A stretch of 64,000 nt of DNA from Sphagnum compactum (Eukaryota; Bryophyta; Sphagnopsida; Sphagnales). Position numbers and translations under genes: made by a program. The notes under the pieces were generated by a model that did no database searches, was not told the origin of the DNA, and was given only the letters and a program-made list of their open reading frames with translations. Shown here one piece after another: positions 12,481 to 24,859 of the stretch. The stretch lies in NCBI GenBank assembly GCA_965153455.1, contig OZ234495.1, forward strand, positions 10,846,875 through 10,910,874, in the 5' to 3' direction. Numbering within the stretch: position 1 is the stretch's first letter; every line of letters begins with the position of its first letter.

Positions 12481-13725
12481 TCGTCTTCTACTTTGCTTGA
12501 AGTTCTTCTATTATGTTTGTTTGTTCTCAATGCACTTGATCATTAAAAGCCAACAACCTTACTAATCGATATTTTCATGCTTATTGCTTAATTCATGCCT
12601 ATTATCTAATCTTTCACTAAAAAATTTCTGTGCATGAAATTCACACCCATGTACTTGTGCAAATATGTTTACAAGCCTACCTAAAAGTTTTGGTGAAATC
12701 TTTCACCCATCTCCCTTACAACTACTAGAATCTAAGATGCACAAATTGTGCTCTAGTTTGTTTCCCAATAGTTTTTTGAATTGTTTAATGTACTACAATT
12801 CCCAAATTTAATCTTTTCAATTGTTTGTCCTCCTTCTCCTTTTGCATTCCTTTTTTAATTTCCTCTACAACTACTTGTCCATAGTTTTTTTCCTTAGGAT
12901 ATTTAAATATTTAATAAATGTCACAAATGTGACTAGGAATAATCAAATAATGATCCTTTTCCCTTTATTTGTCTTGTAAGTAAACAAGGTAATGAAAGCA
13001 CTTAGTTGAGTAAACACATGGATTCCAAGGTCAAATTTGAAGGAAGCTAAATTTTTTGCAAAGTCTAAGCATTTTTTCTTAAATTGTCTCAAAACACACC
13101 CCCATAACCAAATGTTCAACACTTGATTAAATAAATTTCACCTTATTTATTTCAAGTTATATGCATGAAAATGTATTGTTCCTCTCCCATCACCAAACAT
13201 ATTTAGATATAACAACAATTGTCATTCTTTTAATATTAACTTATTCCCATGCCCATAACCACATGCAAAATTAACATTCTATTTGGATACCCTTAAAAAA
13301 ACAAACAAATATTCTAAAGACCAAGCATTAGGTCATAGGCCCTTTTTTAACATTGATTTGCACATGTGCAACCATTCATCAATGTTAGTTTGCACTCGAC
13401 CAATTTTTGACTTCTAGGTGATGTTCGAGGAAGACATTTTTACCCTAAATAAGGATTGAACAACCCTATTCCCTTTATGAATTCCATCACCACATAATTT
13501 AACATCAAACACTAATAGATTTGTAATTCAATAACATGAGTTCATACAAGTCTCCACTTCTTAAAATATCAAGATATTACACTTAATTTCCCAATTACGT
13601 TGCATGACTAAGAGTCTCACCATATTGGGTTAAGTAGCCATGAAAGCATTGTGGCCACGCTATCTCAATTAAATAATAGTGATATCCCCCACATTATGGA
13701 AGTAGTAGCCTTATAAGGTGTCTTA
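12481..13725. other. AT-rich spacer, nothing recognised
   Basis: No protein-like frame or repeat structure is visible between the minisatellite and the MITE-like element at 13,726. Confidence 0.6.
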
Positions 13726-13932
13726 CGATGCATTCACACCTAATGTTAAGTCAGTGTTAAGTCTAGATGGCATCTTAAGTGGCACCCAATGTTAAATGGA
13801 TGATTGTTTAATAATAAATGAATGTTAACTTCATAGAAAATCTTCATGGTAAATAGGTTTAGGTCCTAAATGACTAGCTTGGTGTTAGGGGACTTAATAC
13901 TAAAATCTTTAACACCAAGTGTGAATGCACCT
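13726..13932. mobile_element. MITE-like element with TTA target duplication (PIF/Harbinger-like)
   Basis: A 207-bp segment has ~23-bp imperfect terminal inverted repeats: the left end starts CGATGCATTCACACC, and the right end read in reverse starts AGGTGCATTCACACT. Both ends continue to a shared GTTA. TTA lies directly outside each end (13,723-13,725 and 13,933-13,935). Size, inverted ends and a TTA duplication fit a Tourist-type MITE mobilised by a PIF/Harbinger transposase. There is no coding capacity. Confidence 0.65.
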
Positions 13933-13935
13933 TTA

Positions 13936-14507
13936 GAACCGCAATTTAGGTCATGCTTTCATTAGGTTGTTGCCATCAAAGATTTTGCCCCCTCAACATC
14001 ACCTTTTCATTATGTTTTCCAACTAGCTATGTTCAAAGTCATCTCACAATTCTATTGTTCAAGCATTGACCAAGGCATGAGCTCTCAAAGTTGTGAATAA
14101 AGTTGAGAATCGTTTTTTTAAGGGAACATGTGTTTTTAAAAAGAAATTCTAAAATATTGCCTACAAATTAAATGTTCCCAAAGTTTCTAACATTGATTAT
14201 TTACAGATTTTCAACCCAATTCTACAAATCCAATGGAAAGTGTATATATGTCCACACACTTTCAATTTCTTTCTAATAGGTTGCTATGATGACTACATAC
14301 CAAGTGTGACAACAATAACATCTACTCAAGTAAGTAATATCTAACATGGTTTTATTACACCAGTGGCAAGGCAGCCCTGAATTTCAACCACTTGGGCTAC
14401 TAGTAAATTATGTTTTCCCCATTCTTATAAAGAATTACTATATGTTATGAAAGGTTCAAGTTTTTTAAAATCTTTTAAATAAACAAAAGTCACTTGTTCA
14501 AGCCTAC
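13936..14507. other. spacer, nothing recognised
   Basis: No frame, RNA gene or repeat can be supported here. Confidence 0.5.
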
Positions 14508-14690
14508 TACAGTATACCAGTGTTTTTTTTTTCCCCCAATTTTGCGATGTTGCCACATTGACAATCATCCATAAGGAGATTTAGCCACTTTTGGCTATAG
14601 ACCAGCTATGAAACTAAAAATTTATTAAAACCTTTTTATATCCTGGCTACTTGCTTGAATAATGTGTAGAAACATGGCAAATTTTTCAGA
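14508..14690 (+). repeat. dispersed repeat B, copy 2
   Basis: It matches 9,776-9,965 over its whole length in the same orientation, with shared GGAGATTTAGCC, GGCTATAGACCAGCTATGAA and CTGGCTACTTGCTTGAA blocks. The following sequence (to about 14,890) differs from copy 1, which marks the end of the repeat near 14,690. Confidence 0.7.
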
Positions 14691-15271
14691 ATTTTTTTTT
14701 AGTTCTGGCGAGTTTTTTTGGAATATTCAACAGAGTATTATTTTTTTGGAAAAACTACTTTCACCAAACAGCAAAAATTCACCCCAAAAAAAAGAGCTAC
14801 TACATACCATAATCTGGATTGCTTTAGGTTGTCACCTAAGAAGATGTATGAGTTCAATTTCTGACATTCTGGATTTGCATGAACACTAAATCTCAGTTCC
14901 TTGGTTTTTTCTTAACATGGGTTTTTTTCATTTATTTTCTTGCTTTTATAGAAATTAATCTCGAGATTATATTATTATGATCACACTTTATTAATTTGTT
15001 AGCATTTTGAATGTGATGATGAGAATATCTGAAAATAAAGAAATCTTTTGCTTTATTTTGATTTGGTGTTGCCATTTACATAGGTACCCTCACACAATGA
15101 ATTAAGTTCTTTTTCAAATTTAAAGACAAGAGAACATTTTCTTTTCCAAAAGTCCGGACCAGTACATGACCCAGGTAAAGGTAGGGCCAGCTAGACCCAA
15201 CCCAATAATAGGCCTTAAGGGCTTTTTTCTACAGGGTCAAGGTTTTAAGGCCCATGTAGGAAAGTCTAATT

Positions 15272-15339
15272 CAATGTAAATGAGACTTTTGAGATTTAAT
15301 TATTTTCATCAAAATTTCTCAAAAGTCTCATTTACATTG
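15272..15339. repeat. perfect 23-bp inverted repeat (hairpin)
   Basis: The left arm at 15,272-15,294 (starting CAATGTAAATGAGAC) is the exact reverse complement of the right arm at 15,317-15,339, separated by 22 bases. A transcript would form a perfect 23-bp stem. It lies about 115 bases left of the next MITE-like element and is not one of its ends. Confidence 0.85.
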
Positions 15340-15454
15340 ATTTTTTTATTTTAAAGTTGAACCTATCCAAAAAGGTTTCAATTTTCATTTGAAAACCTAT
15401 ATTATAATTAATTAATACATAAGTTTTCCTTTTCACAAAAGAACTCTAAACTTA

Positions 15455-15794
15455 GGCCAGCTTTACACTAGGAGTCAGGGCTGAAAAAACTTGGGACCAA
15501 CTTTGAGCATTTTGGGCATGTTGTTTGGCCCCAAGTTATTAATAAATGCTAGAACATTAATAAATAAATGATGGAACATTGGCCCCGAGGGTTGCAAATT
15601 GACTTCCCAAATTTGATGGTATCCTTTTTTCAGCCTTGGGGCCAATATATAGCCATAAAGTTCAGCATTTATTAGCAACTTTGGGCATTTTGAAAATAGT
15701 GTAAAGCCCTTGGGGCTGATTTCAACTTTTGCACCAATTAAGAATGCTTGGTTTGAGTTGAACATTGGCCTTGACTCCTAGTGTAAAACAGGCC
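15455..15794. mobile_element. MITE-like element with ~28-bp terminal inverted repeats
   Basis: A ~340-bp segment starts GGCCAGCTTTACACTAGG and, read in reverse from its other end, starts GGCCTGTTTTACACTAGG. Homology continues through GAGTCAAGGC. TTA precedes the left end; the right flank reads TTTTA, so a TTA target duplication is plausible but offset by two bases. The inside carries repeated TTTGGGCATTTTG and GGGGCCAA words in opposite orientations, so most of it may fold into an imperfect hairpin. An open frame on the minus strand inside it appears to be incidental. Confidence 0.65.
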
Positions 15795-16900
15795 TTTTAG
15801 ACTTGACCATTCTTTGAAAAACTATCAACGGGTCAACATTGGTCCCAACCAATATTAGGCAATTTTTTAATTTTACGAAAAAAAATTGGGATTAATTTTG
15901 ACAAAATAAATTAGAAGAATTTTTTTCCTAATTTTGATTCCACACATAAATGTAATTGAGAATATGTTTTTGGATTCAATCCTTCAACAAAATAAAATTT
16001 TGATTCTAGTTTTGTTTCGGCTTTGTTTTGGTTTTGGAAAATCAAACTTGCTTTTGATTTGATTCAAGGTAACCTAAACTAGAATGGACAATTAACTACC
16101 AATTAGTCCTTAATTTTAGTCGTTTAAAAAAAATAAAATTCAAAAATCTCAATTCCAATTCTAATCCAATTCCACACAAACAAACCCAAAAACTTGGTTC
16201 TAGCTCAAGTTTTTCAAAAATATAAAATTTGGTTTCAATTTTGAAACCAATTCCAAAAATCACATCAATTCTAATTTGGGTTTCATTGGTTGAAACTCCA
16301 ATTGGTGATAGTAACCCTCAAAACTAAACTAAGTACTTTTGCCCAACATTGGTCCCGAGATGGTACAAGTTCTTTGAAAAAACATGTATGTGCATATTTG
16401 TATAACAAGTAAGGGGACTTAAAAAACAAGTTGGAAAAAATAAAATAATACATTTCCATCTTAGATCGTAGATTTTTTCAATAGCCAACAACCTTGCAAC
16501 AAAGGAGAAAGCATTTTTGAAGGGTTTGGTTTTGTATATCACAAAAGGTTGTCATCTATTGCAAATTCATGACTAAGTAATTAGTTGTATGACAACATGG
16601 CTATGTTATGTTTCCATATAGATAGAAACTTATGAATGATGTGCTCCTAAACATCATGTAGAAAATAAGAGAAAATTACATCCTACCCTTTCATGTTTTG
16701 TATGTTACATATATCACGTCATTTGATCTTTGGATGTCCTGTGTTAGTGAAGGTACATTGCCATGGTTGTTAGCTTCATCAATAGTTCATGGGAACCCAC
16801 CCATGTGATTATGGGGATATTTGGAATGTTCAATATAACAAGGGTAACCATAACAAATCATATTATAGTCTTGTTGGAGTCTTTTGGACATGAAGACCTG
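15795..16900. other. AT-rich spacer, nothing recognised
   Basis: Repeated ATTTTGATTC / CAATTCC words are present but no organised array, gene or RNA is visible. Confidence 0.5.
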
Positions 16901-16928
16901 TAAACATTATTAAAAAACACATTGTAGA

Positions 16929-19900
16929 TTAGGGAAATGTACGAAGGAGTAAAATAAAGGAAAAAGGAGAAGTGACAAGACGTCCAATTGGATCAAAGTT
17001 GTTATGAAAATCTATGTATGTCCATAACCGACCGCTTGTGGAAGGTCGGCCATATTTACATGTCAAAAATTGATGGCTTGCAATAGGTTGGCCATGGTGA
17101 TGGGAGGTGTGTATTGAAGGGGTGGAAGTCGGGAAGTAGTCAAGCCTATAACTATCACCCGACTTAAGATGAAAAATGTTTGCATCCTTTGTAATGTGAT
17201 TGAAACTTTTTGACAAAGAAAAGTGACCAAGGTAGAAAGATGAGGGCATTATGTCCCTTTCAAGCTCTAAATGGCATTGGCACAATCGTGTAAAAACATA
17301 TCGACATGTTTGTATAAACAACCAAATACCTCGATTGCTAAGGGGAGGAATTGATAAGTGGGGTGTGGATTGCGATAGCTCCTTTCCTTGGCTTGATTTA
17401 CATCCGATGTAACAAATCCTTGAATTGTGCAAGATTTGGGAAATAAATATGCTCGCATTGGGTCGGTAATGACAACGTCGGTTAAGGTGCAAATGCCATC
17501 TTTGTAAACACAATGTCAACTTGTTGACAAGAAGAGTTGAATGTGGTTAAAGGAAGCACATGTAATTGTTTTTGTCTCACGTGGAAACCAACATCTCGCG
17601 CAATGGCGACAAAGGTGTCATGAATTACATCATGGGTTTTAGTGCATTCATTGCCATGAACATAACGTAAGAAGTGGATACCCATAAGGTTGATGGGATG
17701 TGTGCACACACATCAAGGGATGCTTGCAATTAAGGGATGGGGTAGTCCAAATTGCGTATGAAGTGTTGTGCAAAAAATTGGGGAAGATAATCGAAATGTT
17801 GGGAAGACTAGTTGAGCTATAAGCCAAGCGCTTGCCCTTGGGCCAAAACATGATAAAATTCAGGCACGATGGGCCTCAAATGTCCCATCAGAGAGCATGC
17901 TGGAAAGGGTGTGATGGTGCAAACATTCTGAAATGGAATCTTGAAGTTGAACCATTTGTTGTCCAATGAGTTGTTCAAATGGAGGAAGACATACACGGGC
18001 TAGGGGTGGTAGAAGATCACATGCTGCTTTGAGGTGTTATTGGAAAAGAAATGTGTTGTTGTCGATTCATTTTAAGGCTTCAAGAAGGAAGGTACGTTGA
18101 TCAACCACAAATTTAGCAACTATGACTGAAGTGATAAAGGCCCAACTCCCTAAATAGGCTATTGGGGCGATGGTGGATGTCAAAATGAGCTCATGCCACC
18201 AAAAGTTATTGGGAGGGAAGTTTGTTTATGAGCTTAAGGTCCTTTTGGGCTATCAAAGGATCTTGGACCCAAAATGCGTTCAAACACTTTATGGAGGGAG
18301 GAGTCGAAAGAAATAAAGGACTCTATGAAGGTGAAAGATGGAGGTGTGCATTGTAAAAAATATGATAGGTGTTGCATGAAACAACGAGTTAAAATTCCAA
18401 AGGCCACTTAAACATCACCCATTATAGGGAAAAGGTCCACATGTTAAACATCTTCTTGAAGGGCATCTTTGAATATGAAGGATGATGTGAAAATTATGGT
18501 GCTTTAGTGAAACCCCTAGGATTTTAATTCCTTCGAATGGGGTGATAAACTGAGATGGGGTGTTGAAGTTTCGTGGCAAGCCATAAGGTGACCATGTAAC
18601 GCATTTCTGAGGTTGGAGGGATCTTATACCTATAAACATGAAGAGTGTTATAGGTGTAATGGAAAGACCTATCGCACGAAGTTCAATATGGAAATGTTCA
18701 TAAGTAGATGATACAATTGAAAGGGGACCTATGATGTGAATGTCGTCTGTAATGGATAAAAATAAACAAAAGGGGAAATGACTAGTTGTAGAACATAAAG
18801 CCCTAATATGGCCTAAAGTGAATAGTGCCCCCCCCCCAAAATCACTTTGACAAATCCCCATGGCAAATGGGATGATTATGACATCACCTTCACAATTACA
18901 ATGAATGTAAAATAAAGGAGATTCAAATGCATAGAATGCACGAACAAAAGGGATGAATTATATGATGTCCCCACCTGCTATACGAAGTTCTTGAAATATG
19001 ACCTTGTTTGACACTAAATTGAAAGCATTTGTTACGTCAAGTTGAAGAACAACCCATTCAAGGTGAAGGTCTAGGGTGCATCTAATGCCGTGGATTACTA
19101 CTTCACATCCACCTTTAATTACGATGCCAAATTGGTGTGCCAAAAAGTGTGTTGCAAAAGCTTCACGGAATCAAAAACATAAAGCGCGACTTATGAGTTG
19201 ATACAATGTTTCCCCCACTGCAATGGGACAAACTCAACCTAAAGGCTTAGTCGTGACTAAAAGGCGGGCCACTCCAAAGACACGTGCAATTTGGGGTAGA
19301 ATGTGGCCCTGTGCAATATGAAAACAAAGTTGGAACAACTAAAGGAATCCATTCGCTAAATCTTCAGGGTGAAAACAATCACGAAGGTGTTCAAAAACCA
19401 TCCCAAAAGGACCACTTGTTAATAAATGCGGCATGCGTTGGAACACCAACTTGAAAGAATCAAAAGAAAATTTGAGGACTTGGTCTGGCTCGTAGTCTTC
19501 GAGGAAAAACGAAAAGTAGCCATGTCATTTTGGGCATAATGTGGTGCGAGCTGAGGTGGTGCCGAAGGATGTGGGTGTGGGAAAAATGTTGCCAAAACAC
19601 GAGCTACCTGAGAGTATTCGCTTGCACGGCCAAGGGTTAAACTGAGGAACAAATGTTTGTGAGTTGGAGAATCACGTTGGGGAAAAGGGATGGAATTTGA
19701 ACTAGCCGACAAAGCTTGGGCCTAAATAAAATCTCCTCCTACAAGTTTTTTTAGTCACTTGCTAGAAAACACTTGAGTCAAATCTGCATTTCAATATGGT
19801 CTTGTCACCCCGCCATGAAGAAGCAAAAAGAAACACCATTGGGGTAATAGGAGGAGTAATTGCCAAGCTACCGCATTATACAAGTCTTGTGCTAGTTTAT

Positions 19901-20560
19901 CCAATGGAAAACAAAATGCCACTTGTACATCACGTCGTAGAACAGTGGGGATATGGTTATATAAACAAGGACGACAAAGGCTTAAGTGAAAAGACCTGAG
20001 GACATCTAATGTGAAACCCAAATCCAAGTTAATGTAGATGAAGTGGGAGTAAAGGAAGGTATTGGGCTAGGATGATCACAAGGGTTTGGATTAGATGAAT
20101 TAGATGTCTAATAGGAACGCTAATGACGAGCTAACCCTCAACTAGTAAATTGGCGCCCATAGGTGGGACACGATACTTTAAGTGGAGGTTGAGGGCGTGT
20201 TGAAGAAATGAGGGTAGGTTGGGGGGTATGATGAAGGCTAACTGTAAGGACGAAGAAAGTGGGAGGGGGAAAATGTCCTAGTTATGCATGATCAAGGGGG
20301 TTTGGGAAAATGTAAGGTTGGGACCCCTCATTCACATGAAGGGTCTAGGGCTAGTAAGGGGCACTAATAGGTGGTGTATGATTTGTTAGGATAAAAAGGG
20401 TAACTAGTGGGTGGTTTGTGGTTTGCATGGGGGATGAGGCGGAGGATAGGTTGGTGGTGCCACATGATGAGGCGAATGGGCGATGGAAATTATGAGGTTC
20501 GATGAAATGAGATGAATTGAGAGACATTGGATGTTTGGTGCCCATGTGGTAAGAGGTTTA
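16929..20560 (-). pseudogene. decayed reverse-transcriptase element, probably non-LTR (LINE-like)
   Basis: Read on the minus strand, several frames in order give reverse-transcriptase motifs. LQLDVTNAFN (motif A, catalytic Asp codon near 19,036-19,038) is followed by MGICQSDFGGGALF (like motif B) and SITDDIHI (motif C, Asp pair near 18,742-18,747). Then comes a stretch reading CVTWSPYGLP and GIKILGVSL. The upstream part (20,545-19,420) is proline/serine-rich, like an N-terminal region, with a GRASEYSQVARVLAT segment. The downstream frame at 17,519-16,929 is of unknown function. Stops and frame changes separate every segment, so no intact protein remains. No LTRs, gag or integrase were seen, which favours a non-LTR type, but other RT families cannot be excluded. 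Confidence 0.6.
18415..19143 (-). pseudogene. reverse-transcriptase catalytic core fragment
   Basis: This is the best preserved part of the element above: two overlapping or adjacent minus-strand frames (19,143-18,958 and 18,861-18,415) carry motifs A, B and C in the expected order. The usual Gln-Gly-Asp of motif B reads Gln-Ser-Asp, and the residue before the Asp pair is Thr. A break of ~100 bases between the frames contains stops. It must be inactive. Confidence 0.6.
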
Positions 20561-21258
20561 CTATGAACATGGCCCCACTTTTTTAAAATTGCCTACCATT
20601 ACAAAGCAATTTTAAATCTACAAAATTAATCACACAATACTAAACAAAACGAAAGAAAAAAGGTGAGAAACTTTCCAAAAAGTCCTTTGTTAAAGCATCA
20701 TGCCAAGGCCAAACCCTAACTTTGTTATGAGCCTATGTCTCACAATCACTAAGCTACTAGATTCAACAAAACCTAAACACTTTAATACCCAAATATTATA
20801 TTGGGACTTATTCGCGCAATTACAAACAAGTCCCAAGTTTTAAAGATTACCTATTTCAACACGGTAATTTTAAACCTATAGAGCCAACCACATAAGAAAG
20901 GATAGATCAAATGGAAAAAAAGAATGAATTGTTATAAACAAGCAAATCCTATTTCAAAAAATAACTAAACTTTAATTTTGACATAACCTTCGACATCATC
21001 ATCCTTACTCTATTGGGTTTAACACAACCTATATATATATATTTAAACTATTGTGCAAAAATTAGGGGCCCAAAAACTTTTAATTTTCTATTTTTTGGAC
21101 TACCCAACTAATGTAACACCCAACTTCAATATTAAAAAAACACTTTATATTTAATCTTTTGCTTTTAAAGAAAAATCTTAGAAAACATATTATTGGTGAA
21201 TGACTAACCATTAAGTATTGACACGTTCACACTTACAACATATTTATAGTTATTTATA

Positions 21259-21298
<40 letters not shown>

Positions 21299-22306
21299 GT
21301 TGTTCTTTTGTTATTTCTCTAGGATTGTGATAAGAACCAAGGAAAACCAAGATTGTGGCAAAGTCTCTCTCTATGTAATAGAACTTTTTATTGTGTTTAG
21401 TTTGAATATTATGATTAAATTCTTGGAGATAAAAAAATTTATAAGCTTGATGAAAGTATAAAAAAAGGACCCACCACAAAACAAAACCCAGACAAAAAAA
21501 AAACAAAAAAAACACAAAACCTATCTTCCCTTAACCTCTTTACCTTTGTTGTCTTGTTTATTGATGTTGGTGTTGTTGTCGTCAGTATCCACCTCCTTTG
21601 CTCGAAAAAATGGTTGCTCTCACATGTCCCACTATGCTAAGAAATTCTAAAAAGTTTAGGAAACCTAAACCCTCGTTACCACTGGTTTTTCTTCTTCTTC
21701 TTCTTTTCAGTTTTTATTTCTAGGGAAGGGGATGTATGTGGGTTTCAGCATGATTGAGTTTGTTGGGTGTTTTGTCAACAAACCTAGATGAACTAAGCAA
21801 AAACCCTAGATGAAAACCCTAATTCCTTGTAGGACAATTCAAGCTGACACATACTATTTGGTTTTGAAATGTGTTTTCATCATCCCAGACATCTGAAAAC
21901 CACAAGCATACAAGGTAATCCTATTAAAGAAGGCTACAAAACTCATATTTGTCATGGTCCGGTAACCACATGGCGAAAAAGATGCTTTTATTTATAGTTG
22001 GCGTGCCATCCTCTTTTCTCTTCAAAACTAAAATTTATATAGGAAGGCGTTCAACAAGGTATTTAGGCATTTCATTATGAGATTTAATAAAATTTCCTTA
22101 CTTTGCGGATACCATTAAAAGAGGGTTTAGGGGGTGAAAAGAGGCCCAAAGACAGGGTGAAGATAGGGTGACTTTATGAAAGAAAAAAACTTAGAAATTG
22201 TCTAGAATTGCTCATGCTGCAACACTGCAACTCTTTGAATCCTAGGACTATTCACACCATAGCCATCTCTACCTCCTCCTCCTCCTCTTGATATTCTGCA
22301 ACATGC
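20561..22306. other. spacer with (AT)n microsatellite
   Basis: Positions 21,263-21,296 are a pure AT dinucleotide run. Around 21,780-21,830 the words AAACCCTAGATGAA and AAACCCTAATTCC occur, similar to plant telo-box leader elements, but no downstream frame supports a gene. Positions 22,264-22,285 are a TCC/CCT run. Nothing else is recognised. Confidence 0.5.
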
Positions 22307-22573
22307 GTGTTAAGCTCGAAAAATACTAAATCTATGGCAAAGAAAAATACTAAGAGAAAGACAAGGTACCCACCTTTTGGTTTGTTTAACAAGGTAATTG
22401 TTTATTTTAAAGATGAAAGGTCTAGTTCAAATACTTTGATCATAGCTTTGACAAATCTCGTGTCTTGTTTTGCCATTCAATCAACATGTAGGTCATGTTT
22501 TGGCCATTCCATGTCAAAAGTAGCACAATATTATGCTATTGATGATTTCAAAGTTTACACACAAGGTCTTTAA
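22307..22573 (+). pseudogene. hAT transposase fragment
   Basis: The frame reads ALTNLVSCFAIQSTCRSCFG then HSMSKVAQYYAIDD, which lines up with the minus-strand frame at 31,641-31,381 (FIISCEPLSLLVLFDGACFG then HVMSKAVQYATNDD). Both belong to the same hAT transposase type, so this is a short piece of a second copy in the opposite orientation. Only ~50 residues are clearly homologous. The N-terminal residues of the frame are Lys-rich and unrelated. Confidence 0.5.
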
Positions 22574-22599
22574 AGGTAAGCTTAAAGGTTGCCCAAGCA

Positions 22600-24170
22600 A
22601 CATAACAAATGACTATTACATGGAATACAAAATTAAGGAAGGGGAGGTAATAATGGAAGGATTCATGTATTATTGTAAAGTTGCATACTAGAATGTTTAA
22701 AATTTCGATAAAAGCACAATTCACCTTTGTGCCATAGTCTTATTCTAAGAAATTACTATGTTATAAAAAGACTAATAAGGAGTATAAATCTAAAGTTTGA
22801 TTGTAAATGTGGTTGTGGGTGAGTGATTGTGTTATGCCTAGTTTGATGTTTGATGAACAAATTGTTGTGATAATTTTGTAATTTAAATTTTAGATTGTGG
22901 GATGACAAAAAGAACATAATGTTGGCACAAAGCATAATTTAATGCCATAAGCATCTCTAAATTTGGAAATGATTCACCTTGTGAATAGATTTTTTTTGGC
23001 TAACCTAAAGGTTATGTCAAATTAAATCGATAACCTTAAATTCAAATTGTAACTCAATATCCCCTTTTCAAAGACCCTAAACCATTAAACACAATCCTGG
23101 CCATGTATTAAGAAATCAACAAGATCCTTATTCAAAGGTTTTGACAAAATTGAAAATTTTTAAATAACTTTCCCCATAGGTTTTACTAAAATGTTTATAA
23201 AAAATGTATTGAAATTCATGCACTCCCAATTGCAAAACATTGAAATTCATGCACTCCCAATTTCTTATTGAAATTTTGTATTTTCATATGGATGCAAAGG
23301 GTAACTTCTATGTGTATGAATTTATGCAAAACTAAGGGAAACAATTGTTCTTCTTCTGTAATTAACAAGGAATGAAAACATAAGATAGAATAATCACATG
23401 ACATAATGTAATAACCATGCATAGTTAGTGATTGTTTCAACTCATAATTATGCTGTAAAATTGTAACTATAAGATGTTTGAAAAATTTAAGAAATGAAGA
23501 CACTTAGCTTGCCAACTTACCATGTTGAATTTTTATATGTGTTCAACAATTTGCCAAATATGAATCAAATAATGTTGGGCAAATGTATAGTTTATTGGTT
23601 GGCGTATAACTGTGAGCCATACCGACACAACCATGTGCGGTAGTCTCAATTTTTAAGAATTGCATCAAGGTTATTTGAGTGGGGTAAGGTTATTAAGGGC
23701 TTTTAGCGACTTCATAGGGAATGATGAATGCGCTTGGTGCATAGGGGGTTTGTTTCTTTTCTGAAATACGTTATTGGTGAATAAGGCGTTGGATTAGTTT
23801 TTTTCTTCAACGAAGGCTTATAACCATAGTTTCAAAAACTCTATTGCGTAATTAGGGGTGAGAAATCTCTAGAGGGTTGGGGGTAGAAGTAGACACCAAA
23901 ATTAGCGGTGTTCAACACAACATTAGTCTTGTTATGGTATTTAGGGAGTAGCAAACCTGTTAGAAATTCTCGAAGCAATTGAAGGGGTGTTAATGAAAGG
24001 TCTAATAGAAATAGAACAATCTTCAAGCCGTTGAACATAAGGCGACTCAACGATTAAATAGATAGTATGATAATGTGCCAATGGCAACAGGAATCTAATG
24101 ATAACTGAAACATTTATTTAGAATAAGCTTAAGCTCAGCAAGGAGCTGCAAGTACATTTGAAATTCTGGG
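22600..24170. other. spacer, nothing firmly recognised
   Basis: A 31-bp direct duplication (TTGAAATTCATGCACTCCCA) occurs at 23,209-23,270. From about 23,560 the DNA becomes richer in CpG and in minus-strand open frames, joining the unknown region at 24,170-24,620, but I cannot identify a protein. Confidence 0.4.
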
Positions 24171-24307
24171 CTATGCCATAGTGATAGTTCACAACTGCAG
24201 GAAATCTAAGATGCGTCGGATGGTGCGAACTAAATAGTCCGCCTTACTATTAGAAGACAGTCGACGAATCGGACCGCGCAACCAACGATAGTGTCCAACG
24301 CCGAGAA

Positions 24308-24610
24308 CTAAAGACCATGCGAAGATAGAAGTATCTTCAGTTTCGTAACAACCTTCACAACGGTCTCGGGTTCGTCACCAAAAGCGGGGTCGACTTGCAG
24401 CAAGATCACCAAGGTGCGAGAGTTCGGAGAAATACGATAGTACCAGGCTCGAGGGGGTTCAACTTCAAGACGAGCACGCACCTCTCGAGGTTCGGGTTCT
24501 TCATCACGAGGATGCTGTGTCAGGGTAAGATCTAGAGATGAATCCAGGGGCGGTTTTTCATTCGCTTGTGCGGCTTGCGGCTCGTAAGATGTGCCCGTGC
24601 GTGACGCCAT
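24308..24610 (-). CDS. hypothetical acidic 100-residue protein or exon
   Basis: An ATG-started minus-strand frame of 100 codons lies in a distinctly CpG-rich stretch (about 24,170-24,620). The protein is Pro/Glu/Arg-rich in the middle (DEEPEPREVRARLEVEPPRA) and then more hydrophobic (SRTLVILLQVDPAFGDEPETV). I do not recognise a family. No membrane span or zinc motif is visible. It could be a small gene, an exon, or the gag N-terminus of a fairly young retroelement whose leader would be the tandem repeats at 24,860-25,800. Retained CpG suggests it has not been methylated and decayed for long. Confidence 0.3.
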   Translation of the reverse strand: MASRTGTSYEPQAAQANEKPPLDSSLDLTLTQHPRDEEPEPREVRARLEVEPPRAWYYRISPNSRTLVILLQVDPAFGDEPETVVKVVTKLKILLSSHGL

Positions 24611-24859
24611 AATTTCAAGCAGAGGAAAAAGGTCAGATCTTCAACCAAATCAAATCGACAATGAAGGTGCGAAGGACTGGTTACATTGAGGTGCATAGTC
24701 GTAATTTATAGATCGAAGAAAAGGAAAGGAAGGCGTGAGTAACGGCTTAGAACCATGGTAAAGTAAAACCGTGAGGTCAAAGGAAAAAAAATTGAAGGTT
24801 TAAGTAAAGTTTGTTGGGGGGAAATGGAAGAGGTGAAAAAAATGTTTCTTCTTCGCCTT

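Noticed and set aside
14360-14400. Possible tRNA or SINE promoter boxes near a CCAGTGGCAAGG word
   Set aside because: No box B at the right distance and no cloverleaf could be drawn.
16929-17519. A 196-codon minus-strand frame considered as an independent gene
   Set aside because: It lies directly downstream of, and in the same direction as, the decayed reverse transcriptase, has no recognised domain and is probably part of that element.
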